Source: Amycolatopsis granulosa (lineage in GTDB: Bacteria > Actinomycetota > Actinomycetes > Mycobacteriales > Pseudonocardiaceae). Taken from it: a stretch of 64,000 bases of DNA. Below, in pieces: positions 23,301 through 31,231 of this stretch; position 1 is the first letter of the stretch; the number at the start of each line of letters is the position of its first letter. The stretch spans positions 310,001 to 374,000 of the forward strand of contig NZ_JAANOV010000001.1 in the NCBI RefSeq assembly GCF_011758745.1. Reading direction: 5' to 3'. The notes under the pieces were generated by a model. That model searched no databases. It was given only the letters and a program-made list of their open reading frames with translations, and was not told the DNA's origin. Position numbers and translations under genes: made by a program.

Positions 23301-24156
23301 CCGGGTCGTCGCCGATGAGTTCGGGGAACACCGTGTAGGACAGCTCGGTGTCCGCGCGGACCGGGATGTCCACGTCGAACACCGTGTTCCAGGAGTAGCC
23401 GTGCGGCGCGGTCTGGGTGCCGCCGTAGTGGTAGGCGTGCAGCCCGGTGAACCCGGTGTGCGGCTTGCTGGTGTACCCGGCGGGTGGGCCACTGTCCGGA
23501 TAGGACCGCATGCCGGGCGGCAGCGGGGCGGGCTGGTCCCCGGCGAGCAGCAGCTCGGCCAGCTGCACGCTGCCGGCGCCGTGGTTGGCGGTGATGTCCA
23601 GCCGGTAGAAGCGGTGGGTGGCGGCCGCGGCGAGCCGGAATTCCCTGGCCTCGAACCGGGCGCCGAACGTCTGGCCGGTCCGGGTGTCCAGCGTGGTCCA
23701 CGTGGTGCCGTCGTCGGAACCGAGCAGCGCCCAGTCCCGCGGGTCACGCTCCGGGGCGTCGTCGGCCGAGGTGAGCCCGTACCGGGTGATGGTGACCGGT
23801 TCGGCGAACGCGGCCTGCACCCACCCGGTGGGGGAGAACGCGAGCCACTTCGACTCCGGTCTGCCGTCCAGGACGTTGGCCGCGACCTCCCCGGTGCCGG
23901 TGTTCTCCGCGCTCGCGGTCGCGCCCGTGGCCAGGCCGCGCACGTCACCGGGGATGGCCGAACCGGCGGCGCCGGTGACCCCGGAGGTCCGCGGCCGGCC
24001 GTCCGGTCCGGTCTCGACGGTGTCCACCGCGGGCGCCGGATCACCCGGTTCGAACGACGACGCGAACGTCCCGCCCGCCTGTGCCCCGGCGGGCGGGGCG
24101 GGTGCCAGGCATGTGATCAGCAGGACGACGGCCAGCGCGCGAATGGTTCGGACCAT
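20347..24156 (-). CDS. Secreted GH92 family glycosidase (alpha-mannosidase) with extra F5/8-type domain
   Basis: A 1269-residue exo-alpha-mannosidase homologue. The signal peptide spans about residues 1-26 (MVRTIRALAVVLLITCLAPA, then AGAQA). An F5/8 C-type domain lies at about 55-190 and is absent from the paralogue downstream. The GH92 core carries HGFNFWTPVTDAG, QPSHHILYMY near 994 and GYPGDEDNGEMSAWYV near 1032. A second discoidin-like unit ends the protein. The ATG at 24156 was chosen because the signal peptide begins there. Likely substrates are mannans or mannosylated proteins outside the cell. Confidence 0.93.
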   Translation of the reverse strand: MVRTIRALAVVLLITCLAPAPPAGAQAGGTFASSFEPGDPAPAVDTVETGPDGRPRTSGVTGAAGSAIPGDVRGLATGATASAENTGTGEVAANVLDGRPESKWLAFSPTGWVQAAFAEPVTITRYGLTSADDAPERDPRDWALLGSDDGTTWTTLDTRTGQTFGARFEAREFRLAAAATHRFYRLDITANHGAGSVQLAELLLAGDQPAPLPPGMRSYPDSGPPAGYTSKPHTGFTGLHAYHYGGTQTAPHGYSWNTVFDVDIPVRADTELSYTVFPELIGDDPAYRSTHVAVDLAFTDGTHLSDLGAADQYGFPVSPRGQGAAKSLYVEQWNRIRSALGTVARGKTVARILLAYDNPDGGGAFGGWVDDIRLGPAAPQARVTHLSDHVLTTRGTNANSTFSRGNNFPATAVPHGFNFWTPVTDAGATDWLYRYQEGNDARNRPALQALALSHEPSPWMGDRQTFQVMPSAATGVPDGDRAARALSFDHARETAKPHYYGVEFDNGIHAEIAPADHAAMFRFTFPGPDASLIFDNVTDAGGLALDPAGGTLSGFTDVRSGNSAGAGRMFVYATFDRPATAGSMLPGQGRDHVRGYLRFDPARAGTVTMRIATSLISLEQARRNLEQEIPAGTAFDTVRAAAQAAWDRALGVIEVQGASADQLTTLYSNLYRLFLYPNSGFENVAPTRHAYASPVSPRTGPDTPVQTGAKVVDGEIYVNNGFWDTYRTAWPAYSLLSPGMAGKMIDGFVQQYRDGGWIARWSSPGYANLMTGTSSDVAFADAYLKGVRGFDVHAAYDAAIRNATVAPPNDNVGRKGLEQSIFLGYTPTSTAEGMSWAIEGYLNDFGIANLSRKLADEAAPDDPRRREYADNAAYFRDRALNYVHVFDPAAGFFQGRNADGTFRVPADRYDPRVWGYDYTETDGWNMAFTVPQDGQGLANLYGGREALARKLDQFFATPETAGFPGAYGGLIHEMREARDVRMGQYAHNNQPSHHILYMYDYAGQPWKTQAGVREALSRLYLGSEIGQGYPGDEDNGEMSAWYVLSALGIYPLRMGSPEYAVGSPLFTKATVHLENGRDLVINAPENNARNVYVQGLRVNGQAWTSTALPHDVLAAGGTLDFAMGPAPSRWGTGAADAPPSLTRGDQPPRPPADLTVPGGSPLFDNTSATQARPLTTVDCPVPGPVTATSYTLTSGAEAGDPSGWVLEGSADGRTWTPLDTRSGQTFPWRRQTRAFTVAAPGAYAHYRLRITGSSGGAPGLAEVELLGGK

Positions 24157-24511
24157 CCACGCAGCGAAACGCGCGCCGGGCCGGTCGTCAAGCGGGCGCG
24201 CCACGGCGGCCCCGAACCGGACAGAGTCGGGTGAACGCCGCGGTCGCGGATTCGGCAACCGGGCGTGCCCGGCTCACCCGGCCTGGCTGACCACGGGACA
24301 GGTCATGGCGAGTTGGAGCGTGGGCCCGAAGATCTGTCGCAGCCGAGCGCGACCACACGCGGGGACCTGCGGCGGGACCATGTTGTCCGGGCTGATTCCG
24401 CGTTCTGCGAACACTTCGACCGTGAGTCCTTCGATCGCTTCACGGGTCGTGTCTTCCGGGCCTCGGGGTGCCCCTGTCACGAGTTCTTTCCGGGAGTTCC
24501 GGGGTGGGGAG
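24157..24511. other. Intergenic stretch without a convincing gene; one possible 68-residue frame
   Basis: The 355 bases lie between the secreted GH92 gene and the ArsR gene. The part near the GH92 start should hold its promoter, but I see no clear pair of boxes. A minus-strand frame at 24274-24480 starts ATG 31 bases after the ArsR stop and would encode 68 residues (MTGAPRGPEDTTREAIEGLT at the N-terminus). Its third-position G+C is lower than the neighbours' and it has no ribosome site or known domain. It may be a decayed gene end or chance. Confidence 0.3.
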
Positions 24512-24853
24512 TTAGTTCGCCGCGGCGGCGGCGCGGTCGGGGGCGTTGAGGATCGCTTCGAGGAGGCCCGGGAACCGCCTTTCGAGGTCTTCCCGGCGGA
24601 CGCGGACCACTCGTTTGCGCCCCTCGACGACCGTGCGGGTGAGCCCGGCCTCGCGCAGTATCCGGTAGTGGTGCGAGATCGTCGGGTTGCTCAGGCCCAG
24701 GCCGGTCTGTTCCACCAGTACCGCGCAGTCGACGGGTTCGGGGGCCCGGTACATCGCGGTCAGCAATGCCCGCCTGCTCGGATCGGCCAGCGCGCTGAGG
24801 ATGACGGTCAGGTCCAGCGAGTCGATCGACGGCTCAGGAAGCGTCCGGGACAC
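24512..24853 (-). CDS. ArsR-type winged-helix transcriptional repressor
   Basis: A 113-residue one-domain regulator. LSALADPSRRALLTAMYRAP begins the wHTH, TGLGLSNPTISHHYRILREA is the recognition region, and GRKRVVRVRREDLERRFPGL forms the wing. No metal-binding Cys pair is present, so it is probably not a metal sensor. The GTG at 24853 has AAAGGAG 6 bases upstream. It is divergent from an MFS transporter gene and should repress it through the dyad at 24880-24895. Confidence 0.9.
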   Translation of the reverse strand: MSRTLPEPSIDSLDLTVILSALADPSRRALLTAMYRAPEPVDCAVLVEQTGLGLSNPTISHHYRILREAGLTRTVVEGRKRVVRVRREDLERRFPGLLEAILNAPDRAAAAAN

Positions 24854-24873
24854 GGGGGACTCCTTTCGACGCT

Positions 24874-24902
24874 TTGACCACTATCAAATCATAGTCTACG
24901 CT
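24874..24902 (+). promoter_or_regulatory. MFS promoter with ArsR-type dyad in its spacer
   Basis: TTGACC (24874-24879) and TACGCT (24897-24902) are separated by exactly 17 bases. The spacer contains the perfect dyad ACTAT-N6-ATAGT (24880-24895), as expected for a repressor that blocks polymerase. The MFS GTG at 24910 lies 7 bases beyond the -10, so the transcript is probably leaderless. The same dyad lies upstream of the divergent regulator gene. Confidence 0.8.
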
Positions 24903-24909
24903 TCTCGGT

Positions 24910-26106
24910 GTGACGATTCGACAAGCATCGAATGATAAGTGGGCCTGGCGTCTGGTGATCCTCGCTGTGGGCACGTTCGTGCTCGGGGTGGACGGTTTCG
25001 TAATGCCGGGGCTGCTTCCCGAGATCTCGTCGGACCTGGCGGTGAGCGTGGCGACCGCCGGACAGCTGACGACCGTGTTCGCCGTCTCCTACGCGGTGGG
25101 ATCGCCGGTCATCGCGACCCTCACCGGGCGGCTGGACCGCCGGATCGTCATCGGCGCGGGCATGGTCTCGTTCCTGCTCGGGATGGTGCTGCAGGCTGCC
25201 GGGCCCACGTATGGGGTCGTGCTGGCCGGGCGGGTCGTCGCCGCGCTCGGAGCGGCCGCGTTCCAGGCCAACGCGTTCGCCGTGGCCGGTGTGCTCGCGC
25301 CGCCTGATCGGCGGGCCCGGGCGTTCGCGGTGATCGGCGCGGGTTCCAGCCTCGCGGCCGTTCTCGGGGTGCCGTTCGGGCTGCTGATCGGTCGGGTCTG
25401 GGGCTGGCGCGGTACCTTGTGGACGATCGTCGCGCTGGCGGTGGTCGCCGCGGTGCTGGCCGGGCTGTTCGTTCCGTCGATCACCCTGCCGGCCACCACG
25501 ATGCGGGACCGGCTCACGGTGCTGGTGAATCCGCGGATCCTGGTGCTGCTTGCGGTCAGTGCTCTGGTGCTGGCGCCGTTGTTCCTGCTGGCCGCCTACG
25601 CCTCGGCGGTGGTCGGCATCAGCTCCCCGGGCAGCGACAACGCCATCCTCGTCGCTCTGCTGGTCTACGGTGCGGGCTCTTTCCTGGGCAACCGGCTCGT
25701 CGGGCTGTTCGCCGACCGGTTCGCCTCGCTGTCGGTGATCGTGGCCGGGCTCGGCATCGTCGCGCTGGCCTCCGGGTTGCTCGCCGTCGTCCAGCACTGG
25801 TTCGTGCCCACGCTGGCCGTCCTGTTCGTTCTGGGCGTGCTGGGGTCCTCGCTGTTCATCCCCCAGCAGAACCGGGTTTTCGACGCCGGTGGTGATCTCG
25901 CCGCGGTCGCGCTGAGTCTCAACGGCTCGATGAACTACATCGGTACCGCCATCGGCGCCGGCCTGGGTGGGATTGTGCTCGCGACCGCAGGGCCGCTGTG
26001 GCTCGGGCCCGCCGCGGCGGTACTGGCGGCCGCGGTGATCGCGATCGCCGTGACCACCGCCCCGGAACGCCGCACCAGGACGACCACACTCGCCACCTCG
26101 CAGTGA
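24910..26106 (+). CDS. MFS transporter, DHA1-like
   Basis: A 398-residue, 12-segment major facilitator of the AraJ/chloramphenicol-exporter type. After a short polar start, segment 1 is WRLVILAVGTFVLGVDGFVM. The motif-A loop TGRLDRR follows segment 2, and segment 5 carries the G/P-rich motif (AVLGVPFGLLIG) typical of proton-driven efflux pumps. It starts with GTG at 24910 directly behind a clear promoter, without a ribosome site. With the divergent ArsR gene it makes a self-contained, probably inducible efflux unit. Substrate unknown. Confidence 0.9.
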   Translation: MTIRQASNDKWAWRLVILAVGTFVLGVDGFVMPGLLPEISSDLAVSVATAGQLTTVFAVSYAVGSPVIATLTGRLDRRIVIGAGMVSFLLGMVLQAAGPTYGVVLAGRVVAALGAAAFQANAFAVAGVLAPPDRRARAFAVIGAGSSLAAVLGVPFGLLIGRVWGWRGTLWTIVALAVVAAVLAGLFVPSITLPATTMRDRLTVLVNPRILVLLAVSALVLAPLFLLAAYASAVVGISSPGSDNAILVALLVYGAGSFLGNRLVGLFADRFASLSVIVAGLGIVALASGLLAVVQHWFVPTLAVLFVLGVLGSSLFIPQQNRVFDAGGDLAAVALSLNGSMNYIGTAIGAGLGGIVLATAGPLWLGPAAAVLAAAVIAIAVTTAPERRTRTTTLATSQ

Positions 26107-26171
26107 CCCGCCTCGACGCGGGCGGTGACGTCGAGAGCATTCAGGGCGGTCGTGTTGCTCCCAGCGGCCGG

Positions 26172-27461
26172 TCAGCAGTGTGTCAGGAAATGCTCCAGCA
26201 CCTGCTTGCCGAAGTGCAAACCCTTTACCGGAACCCGCTCGTCGACACCGTGCGCCATCGCCCGGTAGGGGAAGCCCTCGGGCAGCCACAGCGGTGCGAA
26301 GCCGTAGCAGGCGATGCCCAGCGGGCTGAACGCCTTCGCGTCGGTGCCGCCACCCATGCAATAGGGCACCACCACCGCGTCCGGGTCCTGTGCGCGCAAC
26401 GCGTCGGCCATCGCGGAGAACCACGGCGAGTCCACCGGTGCCTGCACCGCCGGCTGGTTGGCCACGAACTCGCGTGTGATGTCCGGCCCCAGCAGCTCGT
26501 CGAGCCCGGCCAGCAGCTGCTCCTCGGTGCCCGGCAGCGTCCGGGTGTCGATCTGCGCCTGGGCCAGGCTCGGAATCACGTTCACCTTGTACCCGGCGTC
26601 CAGCATCGTCGGGGTGGTGCTGTTGCGGATGGTCGGCTCCACCAGCTTCGCCGCCGGTCCGAGCCGCGCCACCGTGCCTTCCACATCGGACAGATCGACC
26701 TCGACGCCCAGCGCCTCGCCGGTGCGGACCAGGAACGCCTCCACCGTCGGGGTCAGCGTGACGGGCCAGGCGTGCGCCGCGATCCGGTGCAGCGCGTCGA
26801 TCAGGCGCACCACGGCGTTTTCGTGGTTGGGGCGGGATGCGTGCCCCGCCCGGCCCCGCGCGGTCAGCCGCATGTGCGCGGTGCCGCGTTCGGCGGTGCC
26901 CACCGGGTAGAGCCGTTTGACCGACCCGTCCGCGGCCGGTACGTGGTAGGTGTAGCCGCCGGACTCGCTGATCGCCGCCACGCACCCGTCGAACAGGTCG
27001 CGGTGCTCAGCCGTCAGCCAGTGCGCCCCGTACTCGCCGCGGTCCTCCTCGTCGGCGACGAACGCCAGCACCAGGTCGCGCCGTGGCGTCAGCCCGTCCG
27101 CCAGCGCGCACAGCACCATCGCGATGAAGTCCTTCATGTCCACCGCGCCCCGGCCCCACAGGTAGCCGTCCCGGATCTCCCCGGCGAACGGTGGCACCGT
27201 CCAGTCCGCGGCGTCGGCCGGCACCACGTCCAGGTGCCCCTGCACCAGCAGCGCGGGCAGGGTCGGGTCGGTACCCGGGACGCGGGCGACCACGTTGGTC
27301 CGCCGCGGAGCGGACTCCAGGATCAGCGGCTCGATCCCGGCACCGGCGAGCACGCCCGCGACGAACTCCGCCGCGTCCCGCTCGCCCTCGGCGTCGCCGT
27401 GGCCGCGGTTGGTGGTGTCGAACCGCAGCAGCTGCGCGCACAAACTCTCGACGTTAGCCAT
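26172..27461 (-). CDS. M20/M25/M40 family peptidase
   Basis: A 429-residue zinc peptidase. Metal and catalytic residues are H76 and D78 (QGHLDVVPAD), D108 (GRGAVDMKD), and E138-E139 (VADEED). The dimerisation domain lies near residues 190-310. Length and motifs fit dipeptidases and acyl-amino-acid hydrolases. It overlaps the M55 D-aminopeptidase gene by 8 bases, so the two are cotranscribed, opposite a dipeptide importer. That setting suggests it splits imported dipeptides. The ATG at 27461 is inside the M55 3' end. Confidence 0.93.
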   Translation of the reverse strand: MANVESLCAQLLRFDTTNRGHGDAEGERDAAEFVAGVLAGAGIEPLILESAPRRTNVVARVPGTDPTLPALLVQGHLDVVPADAADWTVPPFAGEIRDGYLWGRGAVDMKDFIAMVLCALADGLTPRRDLVLAFVADEEDRGEYGAHWLTAEHRDLFDGCVAAISESGGYTYHVPAADGSVKRLYPVGTAERGTAHMRLTARGRAGHASRPNHENAVVRLIDALHRIAAHAWPVTLTPTVEAFLVRTGEALGVEVDLSDVEGTVARLGPAAKLVEPTIRNSTTPTMLDAGYKVNVIPSLAQAQIDTRTLPGTEEQLLAGLDELLGPDITREFVANQPAVQAPVDSPWFSAMADALRAQDPDAVVVPYCMGGGTDAKAFSPLGIACYGFAPLWLPEGFPYRAMAHGVDERVPVKGLHFGKQVLEHFLTHC

Positions 27462-28281
27462 ACTTCCCCTGCACCGCGCCCGCGGCGATCGCCGTGACCA
27501 CCTTGAACGCCTTCATCGCTTCGGTCATCGTGGCGGCCTCGAAGCCGACCCGGCGGACGCCGGTCTGCTCGACGGTCGGCACCACCGCGGCGGCCTGCGC
27601 CAGGTGGGTCGCGTCGAACTCGACCTCGATGCGGTGCGCGGCGGCCGTGGCCGGTGTCCGCACCGCTCGGTCCATGCTCGCCCGCGCGGCCGCGGTCAGC
27701 ATCTCGGCGGTGCGCGCCGGGGGCAGGCAGATGGCCGCGTACCGGCTCACGCACTCCTTCACCGCGACCAGTTCGGCGCCCGGCGCGTAGCTCGCCGCGT
27801 CCGCGCACGTCCGGTCGTCCCCGGACACCAGCAGCACCGGCACGCCGTGTTCGGCGGCCAGCGCGGCGTTGAGCCGGCCCTCACCGGCCGGTTCGCCGTC
27901 CAGCCACACCCCGGTGATCTGGTTCTCCAGGTAGGTGTGCGACAGCACGCCGTCCACCCCGGCGCCGGCGTGGTAGCCGAGGAACACCACGCCGTCCACG
28001 CCGCTGTCGATGCCCTGCATCATCGACAGCGGCTTGTGCCGCCCGGTCAGCAGCCGCGCCCGCTCGTCGAGCTCCTCCAGCAGCAGGTTGCGCTGCGACG
28101 AGTGCGCCTCGTTGACCAGCACGTCGCTCGCGCCTCCGTCGTACAGGCCGCGGACCACCGCGTTCACGTCGCCGGTGAACAGGCGCCGGAACCGCTGCCA
28201 CTGCTCGGTGCCCGGCACCACGTCGTCGGTCCAGGTGACACCGGTGGCGCCCTCCATGTCCGCCGAGATCATGATCCGCAT
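27454..28281 (-). CDS. M55 family D-aminopeptidase (DppA-like)
   Basis: A 275-residue zinc peptidase starting MRIMISADMEGATGVTW; the D-x-E near the N-terminus is the family metal motif. HSSQRNLLLEEL and FLGYHAGAG carry further conserved His residues, and VNEAHS fits the active site. The Bacillus subtilis homologue DppA releases N-terminal D-amino acids and is encoded with a dipeptide transporter. Here the transporter is divergent. The ATG at 28281 has TAAGGT 7 bases upstream, suggesting a leaderless transcript. Cytoplasmic location is expected. Confidence 0.93.
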   Translation of the reverse strand: MRIMISADMEGATGVTWTDDVVPGTEQWQRFRRLFTGDVNAVVRGLYDGGASDVLVNEAHSSQRNLLLEELDERARLLTGRHKPLSMMQGIDSGVDGVVFLGYHAGAGVDGVLSHTYLENQITGVWLDGEPAGEGRLNAALAAEHGVPVLLVSGDDRTCADAASYAPGAELVAVKECVSRYAAICLPPARTAEMLTAAARASMDRAVRTPATAAAHRIEVEFDATHLAQAAAVVPTVEQTGVRRVGFEAATMTEAMKAFKVVTAIAAGAVQGKYG

Positions 28282-28288
28282 GGTCCAG

Positions 28289-28361
28289 ACCTTACGTCAC
28301 GGCTCGGCAACGGCGTGCGTGAGTCGTTGACTCCGCAGGCCGGTAAGTGGTTACTTTCCGG
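28289..28361. promoter_or_regulatory. Divergent promoter region for the peptidase pair and the dipeptide importer
   Basis: On the minus strand TAAGGT (28289-28294) lies 7 bases before the M55 ATG. On the plus strand TTGACT (28327-28332) is followed after 18 bases by TTACTT (28351-28356). That -10 sits inside a near-perfect dyad, CCGGTAAGT / ACTTTCCGG (28340-28348 and 28353-28361, one mismatch), a possible operator for the importer operon. No regulator gene is adjacent. Confidence 0.5.
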
Positions 28362-28391
28362 TCTCGGAATCAGCCAGAGAGGTGGGAACCA

Positions 28392-30212
28392 GTGGGGATG
28401 CGCTTCCGGAGACGAACGCGGTGGGTCAAGAGCATCACGGTGGCCGGAGCCGCGTTGCTCGTGGCGGGCCCGTTCGTGCCGGCGGCCCAGGCCCAGCAGC
28501 AGGGCGGCAAGGTGCTGCGCGTGGCGCTGGTGCAGGAGATCGACCACCTGAACCCGTTCCTCGCCTCGTTCGCCTCCAGCACCATGGTCGGCCGGATGAC
28601 CTGGGAGTTCCTCACCCTGCCCTCGGCGGAGGACAGCACCCCGGCGCCGGGTCTCGCCGAGTCGTGGTCCACCTCGCCGGACAAGCTGACCTGGACGTAC
28701 AAGATCCGCGACGGCGTGAAGTGGTCCGACGGGCAGCCGGTGACCGCGAAAGACGCCGCCTACACCTTCACGCGGATCATGACCGACGAGAACGCGCAGG
28801 AGGCCAACGGCACCTACGTGGAGAACTTCGACTCGGTCACCGCGCCCGACGACCACACCCTGGTCATCCGGACGAAGGCGCCGCAGGCCAGCATGACCGC
28901 GCTGGACGTGCCGATCGTGCCCGAGCACATCTGGTCCCACCAGGCGGCCATGAGCGACCCGGTCACCGACTCGGTGCCCGTGGTCGGCGTCGGCGACGGC
29001 CCGTTCCTGATCAGCGAGTACCGCCCGAACGAACTGGTCCGGCTCAAGGCCAACCCGGACTACTGGCGCGGCCGGGCCAAGATCGACGAGCTGCAGTTCA
29101 TCAGCTACAAGAACTCCGAGGCCGCGGTCAACGCGCTCAAGAACAACGAGGTCGACTTCGTCAACCGGCTCACCTCGACCCAATTCGACACGCTGAAGAA
29201 CGCCCCGGGGATCGCCACCAACCAGGCCGGCGGCCGCCGCTACCGCGAGCTGATGATCAACCACGGTGCCCAGCTGCTGTCCCGGCAGCCGATCGGTGAC
29301 GGCAACCCGGTGCTCAAGGACGTCCGCGTGCGGCAGGCGATCGCGCGCGCCCTGGACCCGCAGACCCTGGTGGACAAGGTGCTCGGCGGCTACGGCCAGC
29401 CCGGCGGCGGCATCGTGCCCGCCTCCTTCCCGGCCTACCACTGGGATCCGCCGGCGAACCAGCGCTACGCCTTCGACCCCGCCGCCGCCAACGCCCAGCT
29501 CGACCAGGCCGGCTACCCGCGGGGCAACGACGGCACCCGCGTCGGCCCGGACGGCAAGCCGATCGAGCTGCGGCTGCTCGGCCGCGCCAGCGAGGACTTC
29601 GCCCAGCGCGCCTCCGACTACGTGGTGAGCTGGCTCGGGGCCGTCGGCATCCGCGTCACCAAGCAGCTGGTCTCGGACAACGAGGTCGACCAGCGCACCA
29701 ACGAGGGCAACTACGACCTCGCGTTCTCCGGCTGGGGCACCAGCCCCGACCCGGACTACATCCTGTCCAAGCAGACCTGCGCCGCGCTGCCCGCCGTGCC
29801 CGGCAGCAGCAGTAGCACCGCCTTCTTCTGCGACGCCGACTTCGACCGCCTCTACGCCGCCGAGAGCACCGAGTTCGACCCGGGCCGGCGCGCGAACCTG
29901 GTCAAGCAGGCGCAGGCCCGCTACTACGACCAGGTGCCCAGCGTGGTCCTCGACTACGACAACGTGCTGGAGGCCTACCGCTCGGACAACTTCGCGAGCT
30001 TCACGAAGCAGCCCGCGAACACCGGGCAGATCATGGAGCAGAGCGGCTACTGGGGCTTCTACGGCGCCACGCCCGCCGGCGGCGGCTCCAACGGCAGCGG
30101 TGGGCTGTCCCCCGGGGCGTGGATCGGCATCGCCGCCGGTGTCGTGGTCGTGCTCGCCATCGGCGGCACCGCCGCCGGGCGGCGCCGCAAGTCCGCCGAC
30201 GACCAGGAGTAG
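28392..30212 (+). CDS. Peptide ABC transporter substrate-binding protein with C-terminal membrane anchor
   Basis: A 606-residue family 5 extracellular solute-binding protein. The signal peptide ends AAQAQ near residue 36, with no lipobox Cys. The binding domain carries family blocks such as LAESWSTSPDKLTWTYKIRD and GVKWSDGQPVTAKDA. After a Gly/Ser linker, residues 575-595 (AWIGIAAGVVVVLAIGGTAA) form a membrane segment followed by RRRK. So the protein is held by a C-terminal helix rather than by lipid, which is unusual. The GTG at 28392 is preceded by GAGG; the ATG at 28398 is an alternative. First gene of the importer operon. Confidence 0.92.
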   Translation: MGMRFRRRTRWVKSITVAGAALLVAGPFVPAAQAQQQGGKVLRVALVQEIDHLNPFLASFASSTMVGRMTWEFLTLPSAEDSTPAPGLAESWSTSPDKLTWTYKIRDGVKWSDGQPVTAKDAAYTFTRIMTDENAQEANGTYVENFDSVTAPDDHTLVIRTKAPQASMTALDVPIVPEHIWSHQAAMSDPVTDSVPVVGVGDGPFLISEYRPNELVRLKANPDYWRGRAKIDELQFISYKNSEAAVNALKNNEVDFVNRLTSTQFDTLKNAPGIATNQAGGRRYRELMINHGAQLLSRQPIGDGNPVLKDVRVRQAIARALDPQTLVDKVLGGYGQPGGGIVPASFPAYHWDPPANQRYAFDPAAANAQLDQAGYPRGNDGTRVGPDGKPIELRLLGRASEDFAQRASDYVVSWLGAVGIRVTKQLVSDNEVDQRTNEGNYDLAFSGWGTSPDPDYILSKQTCAALPAVPGSSSSTAFFCDADFDRLYAAESTEFDPGRRANLVKQAQARYYDQVPSVVLDYDNVLEAYRSDNFASFTKQPANTGQIMEQSGYWGFYGATPAGGGSNGSGGLSPGAWIGIAAGVVVVLAIGGTAAGRRRKSADDQE

Positions 30213-30214
30213 GC

Positions 30215-31231
30215 GTGACGAACGCGGTTTCGACCGCCGCGGCGGAGCTCGACGAGCCCCGCCGCGGCACCGGCACGGCCCGGTTCCTGCTCGGCAAGCT
30301 CGGTGGCGCGGCAGGCAGCCTGCTGCTGGTGGTGGCCCTGGGCTTCCTGTTGTTCCGGATGATCCCCGGTGACCCGGTCACCACCTTGACCCGGGACCGG
30401 CCGACCAGCCCCGACCAGCTGGCGCAGCTGCGTGCCCGGCTCGGCGTGGACAAGCCGCTCTACCAGCAGTTCCTGGACTACCTGAGCGGGCTGCTGCGCG
30501 GTGACCTGGGCACGTCCTACGGCTACAACCGGCCGGTGTCCGCGCTCATCGGCGAGCGGCTGGGCCCGACGCTGCTGCTGGTCGGCACCGCCACGGTGCT
30601 GGCGGTCGCCCTCGGGTTGTGGCTCGGGGTGCGGGCGGCGTGGCGGCGCGGCAGCCTGTTCGACCGGACCCAGACCGGGATCGCGCTGACGCTGTGGTCG
30701 ATGCCCCAGTTCTGGCTGGGCCTGCTGCTGCTCATCGCCACCCAGGGCGCGTTCCCCAGCGGCGGCATGCGGTCGCCGGCCACCCCGCCGGAGTTCCTCC
30801 CGCAGCTGCTCGACGTCGCCCACCACCTGGTGCTGCCGTGCGTCACGCTCCTCGCGGTGATCTACGCCCAGTACATGCTGGTGATGCGCTCGTCGCTGCT
30901 GGGCGAGATGAACGCCGACTACCTCACCACCGCCCGCGCCAAGGGCCTGCGGGAGGACCTGGTGCGCCGCCGCCACGCGGTGCCCAACGCGCTGCTGCCC
31001 ACGGTGACGCTGGTGTTCCTCCAGTTCGGCCTGGTGGTGTCCGGCACCGTCACGGTCGAGACCGTGTTCTCCTGGCCCGGGCTGGGGCTGCTCACCTACG
31101 AGGCGCTGCGGGTGCCGGACCTGCCGCTGCTGCAAGGAGTGTTCGTGGTCATGGCCGGCTCGGTCATCGTGATGAACCTGATCGCCGAGGTGCTCTACCG
31201 CGTGCTCGACCCCCGGGTGCGTGCCCAGTGA
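30215..31231 (+). CDS. Dipeptide/oligopeptide ABC transporter permease (DppB type)
   Basis: A 338-residue permease with a long N-terminal soluble extension, then six membrane segments. The fold opens GGAAGSLLLVVALGFLLFRM, and the conserved cytoplasmic EAA-like loop is TARAKGLREDLVRRRHAVPN near residue 245. The GTG at 30215 is 2 bases after the binding-protein stop, with AGGAG 5 bases upstream. Its stop overlaps the next permease start. It should pair with the downstream permease to form the channel for dipeptides or oligopeptides. Confidence 0.94.
   Translation: MTNAVSTAAAELDEPRRGTGTARFLLGKLGGAAGSLLLVVALGFLLFRMIPGDPVTTLTRDRPTSPDQLAQLRARLGVDKPLYQQFLDYLSGLLRGDLGTSYGYNRPVSALIGERLGPTLLLVGTATVLAVALGLWLGVRAAWRRGSLFDRTQTGIALTLWSMPQFWLGLLLLIATQGAFPSGGMRSPATPPEFLPQLLDVAHHLVLPCVTLLAVIYAQYMLVMRSSLLGEMNADYLTTARAKGLREDLVRRRHAVPNALLPTVTLVFLQFGLVVSGTVTVETVFSWPGLGLLTYEALRVPDLPLLQGVFVVMAGSVIVMNLIAEVLYRVLDPRVRAQ

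Noticed and set aside
20924-24234. Very long open frames on other frames and the opposite strand across the GH92 genes (up to over 900 codons)
   Set aside because: They are rich in Arg, Pro and Ala with no domains, and mirror the third-position G+C bias of the true GH92 genes. Similar ghosts cover most of the window.
27454-27461. A frameshift at the M20/M55 junction
   Set aside because: Both proteins have normal length and complete motifs, so the 8-base overlap is ordinary translational coupling.
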